In this document: one piece after another, positions 24,035 to 32,201 of the stretch
Position numbering within the stretch: position 1 is the first letter of the stretch
How the letters are laid out: every line of letters starts with the position of its first letter
Assembly: GCA_900769875.1 (NCBI GenBank)
Contig: CAAGII010000182.1
Coordinates: 1 to 64,000 of the forward strand
DNA: 64,000 nt
Reading direction: 5' to 3'
Source of the DNA: Clostridia bacterium
Lineage (GTDB): Bacteria > Bacillota > Clostridia > Christensenellales > Aristaeellaceae
Notes under the pieces: model-generated
What the model saw: the letters and a program-made list of their open reading frames with translations, nothing else
The model's database searches: none
Told to the model about the DNA's origin: nothing
Position numbers and translations under genes: made by a program

Positions 24035-25054
24035 ATGCTTGAATACCGTGACCCGATCACCGGCTATATGGTGCGCCGGTATACCGAAGGTCCCGAACGC
24101 AACGCGAAGCTGTATTTCACCTGCGAAAACTTTTCCACCGATGACCGCTATTTCTTTTTCATGAAGCAGCAGCTGCCCGGGCGGGACGATGGCGGATGCT
24201 ACCGCGCAAGCCTGGAGACGGGTGCCATTGAGCGCGTGACGGATGATTCCTACCGCGGCTTTGCAACCGACCGTGAAAAGAACATCGGCTATACCTGTCG
24301 CAACGAGACAGAGGTATTCACCGTGGATCTGGATACGCTTGAAATGCAAAAGCTCGGCGACCTGCCCGAAGGCGGACGCATCACCGGCCATCTGACGGCT
24401 GCGAACACCGGCCGTGTGGCGTGCAGCTATCATCTGGCAAGCAAGATTTATGCGCTTGTGGTGCTTGATCCCGGCCAGAAGGCGCGCGTGGTGTATCGCA
24501 GCGATTATCGTCTCGGTCATGCGCAGATCTGCCCCACCGACGAGAACCTGATCTTCTACATCCATGAGACGGAGGGCGACGCTTTCCAGCGAACCTTTAT
24601 GTGCGATGTGGACGAGCAGTATGTGCGCCCCTACTATGTGGAGCATCCCAACGAGTGGATCACACACGAGGTTTGGTCATCCGACGGTCAGGAAATGGCG
24701 TTCATGAAGCTGCCCGGCAGGGTGCTGATCGGTGATAAGGACGGTCGCCATTTCGATCAGGTCGCGGAGAGCGAGCAGCTGCTGCATCCGTGCCTGAGCC
24801 GTGACCGCAAGTGGATTTGCGCCGACCGCATCAGCTACTTTGGCAATCGCGTGCAGGAGGGCGTTGTGCTGATTGAGCGCGCTACGGGCAAGGCGAAGCT
24901 GATCGCCACCACCGGCAGCTGCAAGACCGGTGCGGATCACCAGCACCCCTCGTTCAACCGCAGGGGCAATGTGATTCTTTTCTCCAACCCTGATGAAAAC
25001 GGCAATGCGCAGGTATGTACGATTGATCTAAAGCAGGTCATGCAGGACTGGTGA
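24035..25054 (+). CDS. Oligogalacturonate-lyase-like protein (PL22 family)
   Basis: 339 residues from ATG 24035 (AAAGGAGA seven bases before). It has the beta-propeller pattern of PL22 lyases: YRDPITGYMVRRYT at the start, LYFTCENFSTDDRYFFFM, HAQICPTDENLIFYIHE, HEVWSSDG, and a C-terminal DHQHPSFNRRGNVILFSNPDENGNAQV with the conserved histidines and asparagines of the Mn site. PL22 enzymes split short galacturonides, mainly dimers, by beta-elimination in the cytoplasm. The start downstream of the transporter genes fits this. The protein is shorter than E. coli Ogl (388), so specificity may differ. A terminator follows. Confidence 0.8.
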   Translation: MLEYRDPITGYMVRRYTEGPERNAKLYFTCENFSTDDRYFFFMKQQLPGRDDGGCYRASLETGAIERVTDDSYRGFATDREKNIGYTCRNETEVFTVDLDTLEMQKLGDLPEGGRITGHLTAANTGRVACSYHLASKIYALVVLDPGQKARVVYRSDYRLGHAQICPTDENLIFYIHETEGDAFQRTFMCDVDEQYVRPYYVEHPNEWITHEVWSSDGQEMAFMKLPGRVLIGDKDGRHFDQVAESEQLLHPCLSRDRKWICADRISYFGNRVQEGVVLIERATGKAKLIATTGSCKTGADHQHPSFNRRGNVILFSNPDENGNAQVCTIDLKQVMQDW

Positions 25055-25070
25055 TCCTGGAGCATTCTCG

Positions 25071-25095
25071 ATCGCTGCTTCGGCAGCGATTTTTT
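25071..25095 (+). terminator. Terminator of the GH105-PL22 operon
   Basis: 8-bp stem ATCGCTGC/GCAGCGAT capped by a C(TTCG)G tetraloop, followed by TTTTT. Confidence 0.9.
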
Positions 25096-25140
25096 GTCGG
25101 CAAATGGTCAAAAATGCACCAAAATATGCCAATTAGCCTA

Positions 25141-25169
25141 TTGCGTTTTCGCGGGAACTCTGCTACAAT
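25141..25169 (+). promoter_or_regulatory. Promoter of the dicarboxylate symporter gene
   Basis: -35 TTGCGT (25141-25146), 17 bp, extended -10 TGCTACAAT (-10 at 25164-25169). Confidence 0.65.
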
Positions 25170-25214
25170 GTCGAAGATTTAGGCACTTTCCAAACGACTG
25201 TGGGAGGGGTACAA

Positions 25215-26546
25215 ATGCATTCCAAGAACAACAAGCTCGCCATCAGAATGCTTGTAGCCATGGTGCTCGGTATACTGATTGGCCTTGTTTTCATGACCAT
25301 TCGTGAAAACGTGGGCGCGGAATCCCAGCTCTGGCAGACCATCAACAAACTGCTGTTCCAGGATATTACCGCCCCCGGTGCGGAAAGCGCGCTGGGTCTG
25401 TTCTACATCGTGGGTCAGCTGTTCATCCGCAGTCTGCAGCTGGTCATTGTACCGATGGTGTTCTGCTCCATTGTCATCGCCATTGGCAACATCACCGACG
25501 CGGCGACCCTTGGACGCGTGTCTGCCAAAACCTTTGGCATGTTCCTGCTCACAAGCCTTGTGGCGCTGCTGATGGCAGGTGTGGCGGGCCTTGTGGCGTA
25601 TTCCATGGGTGCGTTCAACGTGGTGCTGGAGGGCGTCACAGCGTCCGGCGGCTCCACGGGCGCCAATCCGCTGAATGTGATTTTGAACATTATTCCCAGC
25701 AATATCGGCGCAACCTTCTCCGTCAACAACAGTGTGCTTGCCGTGGTATTCCTTGCGGTCGGATGCGGTCTGTGCATCAACAAGCTCAATCTGGGCAGCA
25801 GTAGCGTGGTGCGCAAGGCATGCAAGGAGCTGAGCGATATCATTGTGGTGTTCCTCAACTTCATTGTTGAAAAGTTCGGCCCCATTGCCATTTTCATGCT
25901 GCTGTGCCGTACCTTTGCCACCTATGGCATCACCTACCTTCAGCCCGCGCTCTCCTATGTGGTGCTGACGGTGGTGCTCCTGCTGGCGTATCTCTTTATC
26001 GGCTATCCGCTGATCCTTGCCCTGATGACAAGGCTGAATCCCATTGTTTTCATCAGGAAAATTTTCAAGGTGATGGTATTTGGCTTCTCCACCTCCTCCA
26101 GCGCGGCGACGCTACCGCTCAATATCAACACCAACAAGAAGGAGTTGGGTGTGGACGGGCAGATTGCCTCCTACGTTCTGCCGCTGGGCATGACCATCAA
26201 CATGGATGGCACTGCCATCATGCAGGTGGTGGCAACGCTCTTCCTTGCCGGAGTGGGCGGATACAACGTGTCTGTGTATCAGCTGGCGATGATTATGATG
26301 CTTGCGCTGATTGCTTCTGCCGGCACGCCTGCCGCTCCCGGCGCTGGCGCCATCATTCTGTTCACCATCCTTTCCGGCGTGGGCTTCACGGGCGAGGCTG
26401 CCATGATGGGCTATGCGCTGATCCTTGCGATCAACCGTCCCATTGAAATGCTGGTGACCAGCCTCAACTGCGTGGGCGACTCGGTCGCAGCCATTGTGGT
26501 GGCCAAGAGCGAAGGCAAGCTGGACGAGAAAACGTTCAACAGCTGA
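25215..26546 (+). CDS. Dicarboxylate/amino acid:cation symporter (DAACS family)
   Basis: 443 residues from ATG 25215 (GGGAGGGG upstream). About eight transmembrane helices. Hairpin HP1 is the serine-rich SSSAATLP near 292-300, and NMDGT starts at N329, binding cation and substrate carboxylate; the closing TSLNCVGDSVAAIVVA segment is also typical. It imports glutamate, aspartate or C4-dicarboxylates with Na or H. It has its own promoter and terminator. Glutamate would link it to the D-glutamate/5-oxoproline operon 18 kb away, but that is only a guess; the family does not tell substrates apart well. Confidence 0.92.
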   Translation: MHSKNNKLAIRMLVAMVLGILIGLVFMTIRENVGAESQLWQTINKLLFQDITAPGAESALGLFYIVGQLFIRSLQLVIVPMVFCSIVIAIGNITDAATLGRVSAKTFGMFLLTSLVALLMAGVAGLVAYSMGAFNVVLEGVTASGGSTGANPLNVILNIIPSNIGATFSVNNSVLAVVFLAVGCGLCINKLNLGSSSVVRKACKELSDIIVVFLNFIVEKFGPIAIFMLLCRTFATYGITYLQPALSYVVLTVVLLLAYLFIGYPLILALMTRLNPIVFIRKIFKVMVFGFSTSSSAATLPLNINTNKKELGVDGQIASYVLPLGMTINMDGTAIMQVVATLFLAGVGGYNVSVYQLAMIMMLALIASAGTPAAPGAGAIILFTILSGVGFTGEAAMMGYALILAINRPIEMLVTSLNCVGDSVAAIVVAKSEGKLDEKTFNS

Positions 26547-26562
26547 TACAATCCGCAACCAA

Positions 26563-26592
26563 AGCCTGACGATACGATCGTCAGGTTTTTTT
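26563..26592 (+). terminator. Terminator of the symporter gene
   Basis: 9-bp stem CCTGACGAT/ATCGTCAGG with a 3-nt loop, followed by seven T. Confidence 0.92.
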
Positions 26593-26681
26593 GCTAAGAA
26601 GGAAGCGCTTGGCAGGGGTTAAATCACGCCTTTCATGTGCGCCCGCTTTGACCTGTGTTTACGCAGGTGATGAAATTTCTC

Positions 26682-26710
26682 TTGACGAAGCTCGCGATTC
26701 CGTGTACACT
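26682..26710 (+). promoter_or_regulatory. Promoter of the merR-type gene
   Basis: -35 TTGACG (26682-26687), 17-bp spacer, -10 TACACT (26705-26710). The spacer is normal, unlike that of the neighbouring dehydrogenase promoter. Confidence 0.6.
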
Positions 26711-26759
26711 CTTGGCAGAAAGTCTGCATGTACATGAGAGTATACGGGAGCGTGAGACT

Positions 26760-27602
26760 ATGCAAAAGACCCTGTTGCCCATTGGCAGAATGGCGGAAAT
26801 CAACCATACGACCATCCCGACCCTCCGCCTCTATGACGAGCAGGGGCTGCTCAAGCCCTGCTATGTCAATCCGGAGACGGGCTATCGCTACTATAACGAG
26901 CATCAATGCGCCCGGCTTGACATGATTACCTACATGAAGGAGCTGGGCATGAGCCTATCGGAGATTGCCGATCTCCTCAGGCAGGAGGACATTACCCTGA
27001 TTGAGCAGGTGCTCATCCGCAAAAATGAGCAGCTTCATGCGCAAATGCGCGCGCTTCGGCTTCGGCACAGCGCGGTGGAGCGTGCCATCGCGTCCATTGA
27101 GCGGTACCGCAAATCGCCCAGCACGGGCACCATCTCGCTGGAATACATTGATCGCCGGATGATCTGCGGGATTCCCTGCGCGGTCAACTTCTACGATACT
27201 GACCTGAGCGACTATGAGGATGAGCTGCGCCGTCTTCGCGAAACGCTGACCGACGCGGGCGTACAGCAGGTGTATTCCTATGGTGTGGGTACCTCCGTCC
27301 GCCAGGCGGATTTTGAAGCGGACTGCTTTGTGCCCGACAGCATCTTCATCTTTGGCGACAGGCAGCTGCAGGATGCCGGAAGCTGCACCGGCGTGCTGGA
27401 CAGCGGCATGTATGCCTGCATCTACCTTGATACCTATGATGACGAGGTCGCCTATGCCCGCCGCTTGCGTCAGCACTGCATTGAGCAGGGATATTCCTTT
27501 TGCGGCGATTACATCTGCGAGGTCATGACGGAGTTCAATGTGTTTGACCTAAACAAGCGCAGCATGTTCATGCGCCTGCAGATCCCGGTGAAATTCCGCT
27601 GA
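26760..27602 (+). CDS. MerR-family regulator with GyrI-like effector domain
   Basis: 280 residues from ATG 26760 (GGGAG upstream). The MerR winged helix is at 1-75: IGRMAEINHTTIPTLRLYDEQGLLKP, YRYYNEHQCARLDMITYMKELGMSLSEI. A dimerisation helix spans about 80-115, and a C-terminal GyrI/BmrR-like ligand domain about 125-280. The length and layout match multidrug-sensing BmrR-type activators, which untwist promoters with long spacers. The gene directly downstream has exactly such a promoter (19-bp spacer at 27611-27641), so it is the likely target. Confidence 0.9.
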   Translation: MQKTLLPIGRMAEINHTTIPTLRLYDEQGLLKPCYVNPETGYRYYNEHQCARLDMITYMKELGMSLSEIADLLRQEDITLIEQVLIRKNEQLHAQMRALRLRHSAVERAIASIERYRKSPSTGTISLEYIDRRMICGIPCAVNFYDTDLSDYEDELRRLRETLTDAGVQQVYSYGVGTSVRQADFEADCFVPDSIFIFGDRQLQDAGSCTGVLDSGMYACIYLDTYDDEVAYARRLRQHCIEQGYSFCGDYICEVMTEFNVFDLNKRSMFMRLQIPVKFR

Positions 27603-27610
27603 TTTTCCTC

Positions 27611-27641
27611 TTGACTCTCCTTCTGCATGAGGGTTTATGAT
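27611..27641 (+). promoter_or_regulatory. MerR-type promoter with 19-bp spacer
   Basis: -35 TTGACT (27611-27616) and -10 TATGAT (27636-27641) are 19 bp apart instead of 17. The spacer has imperfect dyad symmetry (ACTCTCC...GAGGGT). Such spacing is the hallmark of promoters activated by MerR proteins, and a merR gene ends nine bases upstream. Confidence 0.75.
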
Positions 27642-27726
27642 ATTGTTAAGAAATGAGCAATCTGCTCATAATGAAATGCAGAGCGGATGCGGGTCGTCTG
27701 CTCCCAATGAGAAGGAGGTCTTTATC

Positions 27727-28752
27727 ATGGAGAAGATCAAGGTGGTTCAGTACGGCTGCGGCAAGATGGCCAAGTACATTCTGCGCTATCTGTACGAGCA
27801 TGGCGCGCAGATCGTTGGCGCGATCGATGTGAACCCCGAGGTAGTTGGCATGGACGTGGGCGATTTCGCGGGTCTTGGCCTCAAGACGGGCGTTGTCATT
27901 TCATCCGACGCAGACAAGGTGCTGGATGAGTGCGACGCGGATGTGGCGATTGTGACCCTGTTCAGCTTCATTGGCGACATCTATCCGCATGTGGAAAAGT
28001 GCGTGGCGCGCGGCATCAACGTGATCACCACCTGCGAGGAGGCCATCTATCCGTGGACGACCGCGGCGGCGCAGATCAACAAGCTCGACGCGCTGGCCAA
28101 GGAGACCGGCTGCACCATCACCGGCAGCGGCATGCAGGATATCTTCTGGATCAACATCGTGGGTCTGGTAGCGGGCGGCATCCATAAGCTGACCAAGATC
28201 AAGGGCGCCTACAGCTACAATGTGGACGAGTATGGCCTTGCGCTGGCTGAGGCGCACGGCTGCGATCTGACGGCTGAGCAGTTTGAGGAGCAGATCGCTC
28301 ATCCTGCCGAGTTCGAGCCCTCCTATGCGTGGAATGCTGCGGAAGCCATCTGCAACAAGCTGGGGCTGACCATCAAGTCCATTGAGCAGAAGCATGTGCC
28401 CTGCATCATCGACCATGATATCTACTCCGCGACCCTCGGCAAGACCATCGAAGCCGGCAAGTGCATCGGCATGAGCGCGGTGGTGACCATCGAGACCATG
28501 CAGGGCATCACTGTGGAGGAGGAGACCATCGGCAAGGTGTACGGCCCTGAGGACGGCGATATGTGCGACTGGTGGCTGTCCGGCGAGCCTGACACCGAGT
28601 TCCATGTGGTCAAGCCCGCGACTGTGGAGCATACCTGCGCTACCATCGTCAACCGCATTCCGTCCCTGCTCAACGCGCCCTCCGGCTATGTGACTGCCGA
28701 TCAGCTGGAGCCCGTGGCCTATCTGACCTACCCCATGGAGTATCATCTGTAA
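27727..28752 (+). CDS. Dihydrodipicolinate-reductase-like dehydrogenase (2,4-diaminopentanoate dehydrogenase family)
   Basis: 341 residues. N-terminal Rossmann fold: VVQYGCGKMAKYILRYL at 6-22, AIDVNPEVVG, DVAIVTLFSFIGD. Then comes the family sequence NVITTCEEAIYPW, GSGMQDIFW and a long C-terminal substrate domain with VEHTCATIVNRIPSLLNAPSGYVT. The family includes Ord (2,4-diaminopentanoate dehydrogenase of ornithine fermentation) and amine dehydrogenases, which oxidise an amine with NAD(P). No ornithine-fermentation partners (Ort, Or-4/5) are nearby. Probable control by the adjacent MerR protein suggests a role in handling an amine-containing compound. AGAAGGAGG precedes the ATG. Confidence 0.82.
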   Translation: MEKIKVVQYGCGKMAKYILRYLYEHGAQIVGAIDVNPEVVGMDVGDFAGLGLKTGVVISSDADKVLDECDADVAIVTLFSFIGDIYPHVEKCVARGINVITTCEEAIYPWTTAAAQINKLDALAKETGCTITGSGMQDIFWINIVGLVAGGIHKLTKIKGAYSYNVDEYGLALAEAHGCDLTAEQFEEQIAHPAEFEPSYAWNAAEAICNKLGLTIKSIEQKHVPCIIDHDIYSATLGKTIEAGKCIGMSAVVTIETMQGITVEEETIGKVYGPEDGDMCDWWLSGEPDTEFHVVKPATVEHTCATIVNRIPSLLNAPSGYVTADQLEPVAYLTYPMEYHL

Positions 28753-28759
28753 GCATAAA

Positions 28760-28801
28760 GCGCGCCCATGCATTCCGGATCTTCCGGAGCGCATGGGCGC
28801 G
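28760..28801 (+). terminator. Two-tier hairpin after the dehydrogenase gene
   Basis: Outer stem CGCGCCCATGC (28761-28771) pairs with GCATGGGCGCG (28791-28801); the inner stem CCGGA/TCCGG caps it. There is no U-tract, so it may act as an RNA-end stabiliser rather than an intrinsic terminator. Confidence 0.5.
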
Positions 28802-28826
28802 AGCCTTTGGAAATGGAGGGGTAGCT

Positions 28827-29000
28827 GTGTGCAGGATTGAAACGCCCGAAAGCATCAGAAACGCGCTTGCCTGGTCGGATCGCGGGCAGGATGAGGATTC
28901 GCCGGAGCCCTATGAGCAGACCTACCGCGATGGCAGCATGAAGAACGAGTGCTGGCGTTCTCAGGGGGATGCGATGGAAAAGTGCTCCGGCAGACAATGA
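28827..29000 (+). CDS. Hypothetical 57-residue protein
   Basis: GTG start at 28827, five bases after GGAGGGG, and 57 codons rich in charged residues (RGQDEDSPEPYEQ), ending seven bases before the convergent DMT gene stop. No family is recognised and there is no signal or membrane segment. It starts 25 bases after the hairpin that follows the dehydrogenase gene. The ribosome site supports it; the non-ATG start and lack of homology argue for caution. Confidence 0.4.
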   Translation: MCRIETPESIRNALAWSDRGQDEDSPEPYEQTYRDGSMKNECWRSQGDAMEKCSGRQ

Positions 29001-29006
29001 ATGCCG

Positions 29007-29936
29007 TCAGGCGTCCATGCCCTTCGTCTGCCCGACGGGAAGCTGCGCCAGCACGATGGCGCAGAACATCGCGCAGCAGCCGAGGGTTTCGCGCACAGTG
29101 AGCAGATCGCCCAGAATCAGCCAGCCAAAGATGGCGGCGAACACGCTTTCAAGGCACATGATGAGCGATGCGACGGTGGGATTGGTATCCTTCTGCGCGA
29201 CGATCTGCAGCGTGTAGCCGACCGCGCCGCTGAGCACGCCCGCGTACAGAATGGGCACGGCGCACGCGACAAGATCGCTCCACACGACTGTTTCGGTCAG
29301 CGCGGAGGCGACGCCGCACAGCATTGCGACGACCAGAAACTGCAGACAGCTGAGCTTCACGCAATCGGTACGGCGGCTGAAGTGATCCACTGCCAGAATG
29401 TGCAGGGAGAAGCACAGCGCGCACAGCATCAGGTACAGATCGCTCATCTCGATGGTCAGCTGTTCCGTGATACACAGGAGGTACAGCCCAATCAGGCTGA
29501 TGCATACCGCGAGAAAAATGAGCGGTGTGACGCGCTGCTTGCGGAACAATCCCAGCAGCGGTACCAGCACGATGTACATGGCGGTGATGAAGCCTGCTTT
29601 TCCCGCCGATGCGCCCGCGTCAATGCCAAGCTGCTGAAAGCTGCTGCCAAGGGTGAGCATCAAACCGCACAGCAGACTGCCGGTCAGAAGGCTGCGGCGC
29701 TGCTCATGGCTCATGCGGGAGAAGGGGAGCGTTTGCCCTTGTCCGGGATGGCGAAGGCTGCGCCTGTCCATCCAGCAGATGACCGGACAAAGCGCCAGCG
29801 ACGCGAGCAGCATGCGCGACGCGTTGAAGGCAAGCGGCGCGACGCTGTCCGCGGCGACCACCTGCGCCACAAAAGCGGCGCCCCAGATGGTGGCGGTCAG
29901 CAAAAGCAGCAGATTGGCACGCAGGGTTTGCTTCAT
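29007..29936 (-). CDS. EamA/DMT-superfamily transporter
   Basis: 309 residues from ATG 29936, which has GAGGG upstream; a longer frame to 29984 lacks a site. Ten hydrophobic segments form two EamA repeats (LLLLTATIWGAAFVAQVVA near the start; VLYAGVLSGAVGYTLQIVAQKDTNPTVASLI...ESVFAAIFGWLILGD in the second). Members export amino acids, nucleosides or drugs; the substrate is unknown. It lies ten bases after the MBL-fold gene on the same strand and probably shares its transcript. Confidence 0.9.
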   Translation of the reverse strand: MKQTLRANLLLLLTATIWGAAFVAQVVAADSVAPLAFNASRMLLASLALCPVICWMDRRSLRHPGQGQTLPFSRMSHEQRRSLLTGSLLCGLMLTLGSSFQQLGIDAGASAGKAGFITAMYIVLVPLLGLFRKQRVTPLIFLAVCISLIGLYLLCITEQLTIEMSDLYLMLCALCFSLHILAVDHFSRRTDCVKLSCLQFLVVAMLCGVASALTETVVWSDLVACAVPILYAGVLSGAVGYTLQIVAQKDTNPTVASLIMCLESVFAAIFGWLILGDLLTVRETLGCCAMFCAIVLAQLPVGQTKGMDA

Positions 29937-29946
29937 GATCGATCCC

Positions 29947-30972
29947 TCACGAATGTGATTTTGTCCAGTACAGGATGCCGTCATCCTCGTAGCGGCTGGC
30001 GTCGCCCGTATGATGCAGGTATTCCAGCATGCTGAAGGTCTTGGTGATGGTCATCTTGGCAAAGTAGAACTGTGCGTCCGAGCGGTTGTCCGGCGTCAGC
30101 CCATAGACCTGTTTGGTGACCTCCCACACGGTCTGCTTTTCGCTCGTCAGGCAGGCGAGCGTCTGCTCCAACTTGTGCTGATAGGCTGACACAATATGCT
30201 CGACGCTTGCCTGTACATTGATGATCGGGCCTTCGTGCGCCGGGAGGAGCAGCCAGTCGCTGTAACGCGACGCGATATCGCGGATGGACGCAAAATACCG
30301 TGCCAGCAGATTTTCGTCCACATGGCTTGTGCCCACGATCGGCACGGTGTGGTTCAGCACCTGATCGGCGATGAAGAACACGCGGTGCTTTTCATCCACA
30401 AGCCCGATCTGCCCGAAGGTGTGCCCCGGAAGCGGGACGGGCGTGAAGGAGTAGTCGCCCACATCAAAGCGCTTCTCTCCAACGGGCTGATAATCGAATG
30501 CCCTGATCGACATAATCCAGATGGGCAGATCGTCCTGCAGATGGTTGTTGAAGTCAAGAAACTTGCTCAGGATCAGCGGCGCGCGCTCCTTGGTGATGCC
30601 CGTGCGGCGAAGCACCCGAAGCTGCGCGTTGTCTGCGGAATGATCCAGCCGGTAGTACAGGCAGTCGTACTGGTGGCGATCCTCCTCCGGGTTCATGTAG
30701 ATGACCGCGCCGCGGCTGGCCAGCTCGTGTGCCAGCCCACAGTGATCCGCGTGCTTGTGGGTCATGACTGCGTCCAGCATGTGAACAGGCACGTCTGCTG
30801 CCCGCAGCGCATCAAGCAGCGAGGCGAGGCAGAAGGGCGTGCCGTAGCCGGAATCAATCAGCAGGCTTCTCTGGCCGGGCGCGCCCTTCACCAGATACAG
30901 CGTGACCGTGTCCGTGCTGCCGGGGCGCTCTGAAAGCGTGAATTCATACAGACCGGGCATACGCTCAAGCAT
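29947..30972 (-). CDS. Metallo-beta-lactamase-fold hydrolase
   Basis: 341 residues. The zinc-binding motif HKHADHCGL follows AVMTHKH at about 70, with later ligands in LPGHTFGQIGL (His near 165) and LLPAHEGP (His near 225). This layout is that of generic MBL-fold proteins with a C-terminal helical domain (DUF-like, TKQVYGL), such as thioesterases, lactonases or glyoxalase II-like enzymes. The substrate is not predictable. ATG 30972 follows AAGGAGG. It lies 84 bases after the lacI gene, separated by a weak hairpin. Confidence 0.88.
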   Translation of the reverse strand: MLERMPGLYEFTLSERPGSTDTVTLYLVKGAPGQRSLLIDSGYGTPFCLASLLDALRAADVPVHMLDAVMTHKHADHCGLAHELASRGAVIYMNPEEDRHQYDCLYYRLDHSADNAQLRVLRRTGITKERAPLILSKFLDFNNHLQDDLPIWIMSIRAFDYQPVGEKRFDVGDYSFTPVPLPGHTFGQIGLVDEKHRVFFIADQVLNHTVPIVGTSHVDENLLARYFASIRDIASRYSDWLLLPAHEGPIINVQASVEHIVSAYQHKLEQTLACLTSEKQTVWEVTKQVYGLTPDNRSDAQFYFAKMTITKTFSMLEYLHHTGDASRYEDDGILYWTKSHS

Positions 30973-31022
30973 CGGAATCCTCCTTGCACGTTGGCTTGCG
31001 GCATGAGCCGGGGCATAGAGAA

Positions 31023-31047
31023 GCCCTGCCAGTGTGCGCTGGCAGGG
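31023..31047 (-). terminator. Weak hairpin after the lacI-type gene
   Basis: 9-bp stem CCCTGCCAG/CTGGCAGGG, followed on the minus strand by CTTCTCT. Partial attenuation rather than full termination is likely. Confidence 0.45.
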
Positions 31048-31055
31048 AAGAAGGT

Positions 31056-32075
31056 TTACTGCTGACCGGACAGGATGCGAACGGTGTTACGCTGCACCAG
31101 CTCCACGTCCAGCTCGGTCTTGACTGTGCTGGACTTCAAATCCGGGATGACGGATACCAGTGTTCGCATGGCCGCGATGCCCAGCTCCTTGCGGTAGACG
31201 CGGATGGTGCTCAGCGGAGGATTGCATGCGAGGCACAGATCGGTATCGTCCATGCCGATGATGGAAATGTCATCCGGCACGCTTAACCCTGCTTCGCCCA
31301 TGGCGCGCAGCGCGCCGATGGCCATGATGTCGTTCCCGGCAAAGAACGCAGTGGGCAGGCTGCGCCCGGTTTCCAGCAGACGCTTCATGTCTGTATACGC
31401 GCCCTCGATGGTGGGGCGGAGCGCCCAGCAGTCCACCGCGCCCGTCAGGCCAAATTCCGCCATGGCTGCCTCATAGCCCTTGCGGCGGTAACGCATGTTG
31501 CTGAAGGGAATGCTGCTGGTCAGGTGGGCGATCTGCCTGTGCCCGGCGCGATACAGCGCCTCGGTGGCCTTAAAACCCGCCATGTAGTTGTTCATCACCA
31601 CCGCATGGAACGGCTCGTGCCGGCAAAGGTTATCCAGCACCACCAGAGGAGACGCGCAGCTGCTAAAGAGTGCCAGCTCCTCCGAGCCCATCTCCGTGCC
31701 CAGCAGGATGATGCCGCCGCATTCCTCCGCGCAGAATTCACGAACCTGTTCACGCCAGTGCTTGTCCACGGCGGCGTTCACATGGCTCACGATCAGCTCC
31801 AGTTTTGCTTTCTGGCATTCGCGCTGAATGCTCTCGATCAGCTCGCCGAAGAACTGCGTATCCATCACCACCTGACCGTGTACCTTGAATACGATCAGAC
31901 GGATGTGATTGTGCTGTTCAGGCTTCTGCTTGAGTGTGTAGCCCATTTCGGAAGCGATGGCAAGTATACGCTCTGTGACCTCACGACCAACGCCGGGCTT
32001 GCCGTTCAGCGCGTTACTGACTGTAGCTGGTGAAACATTGGCCCTGGCTGCGATATCCCGGACTCTAACTTTCAT
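31056..32075 (-). CDS. LacI-family transcriptional regulator
   Basis: 339 residues. N-terminal LacI helix-turn-helix: VRDIAARANVSPATVSNALNGKPGVGREVTERI. A periplasmic-binding-protein-like effector domain spans about 60-335 (IILLGTEMG, LVVLDNLCRHEPFHAVVMNNYMAG, FAGNDIMAIGALRAMGE, DISIIGMDDTDLCLACNPPLSTIRV). Such proteins repress sugar operons and are released by a sugar inducer. It lies between two halves of the glycan locus and is the only classical sugar regulator in the window, so the divergent operons at 40.7-41.1 kb are the likely targets. It has its own promoter (32143-32170). Confidence 0.92.
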   Translation of the reverse strand: MKVRVRDIAARANVSPATVSNALNGKPGVGREVTERILAIASEMGYTLKQKPEQHNHIRLIVFKVHGQVVMDTQFFGELIESIQRECQKAKLELIVSHVNAAVDKHWREQVREFCAEECGGIILLGTEMGSEELALFSSCASPLVVLDNLCRHEPFHAVVMNNYMAGFKATEALYRAGHRQIAHLTSSIPFSNMRYRRKGYEAAMAEFGLTGAVDCWALRPTIEGAYTDMKRLLETGRSLPTAFFAGNDIMAIGALRAMGEAGLSVPDDISIIGMDDTDLCLACNPPLSTIRVYRKELGIAAMRTLVSVIPDLKSSTVKTELDVELVQRNTVRILSGQQ

Positions 32076-32142
32076 AGATCAACATCCTTTTGCTCATGAG
32101 ATATCGGGATCCTCGTAAGATCTGATCAGATGGCAAATATTT

Positions 32143-32170
32143 ATTATACTTGAAAAGCCTGCCTTGTCAA
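32143..32170 (-). promoter_or_regulatory. Promoter of the lacI-type gene
   Basis: Minus strand: -35 TTGACA (32170-32165), 16-bp spacer, -10 TATAAT (32148-32143). Confidence 0.8.
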
Positions 32171-32201
32171 CTCCCTTTCGCAATCACCGATACGGAAGAT
32201 C

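Noticed and set aside
28760..28801. CRISPR repeat or attachment site
   Set aside because: A single hairpin without direct repeats or spacers. I saw no CRISPR array, cas gene, integrase or rRNA in the window.
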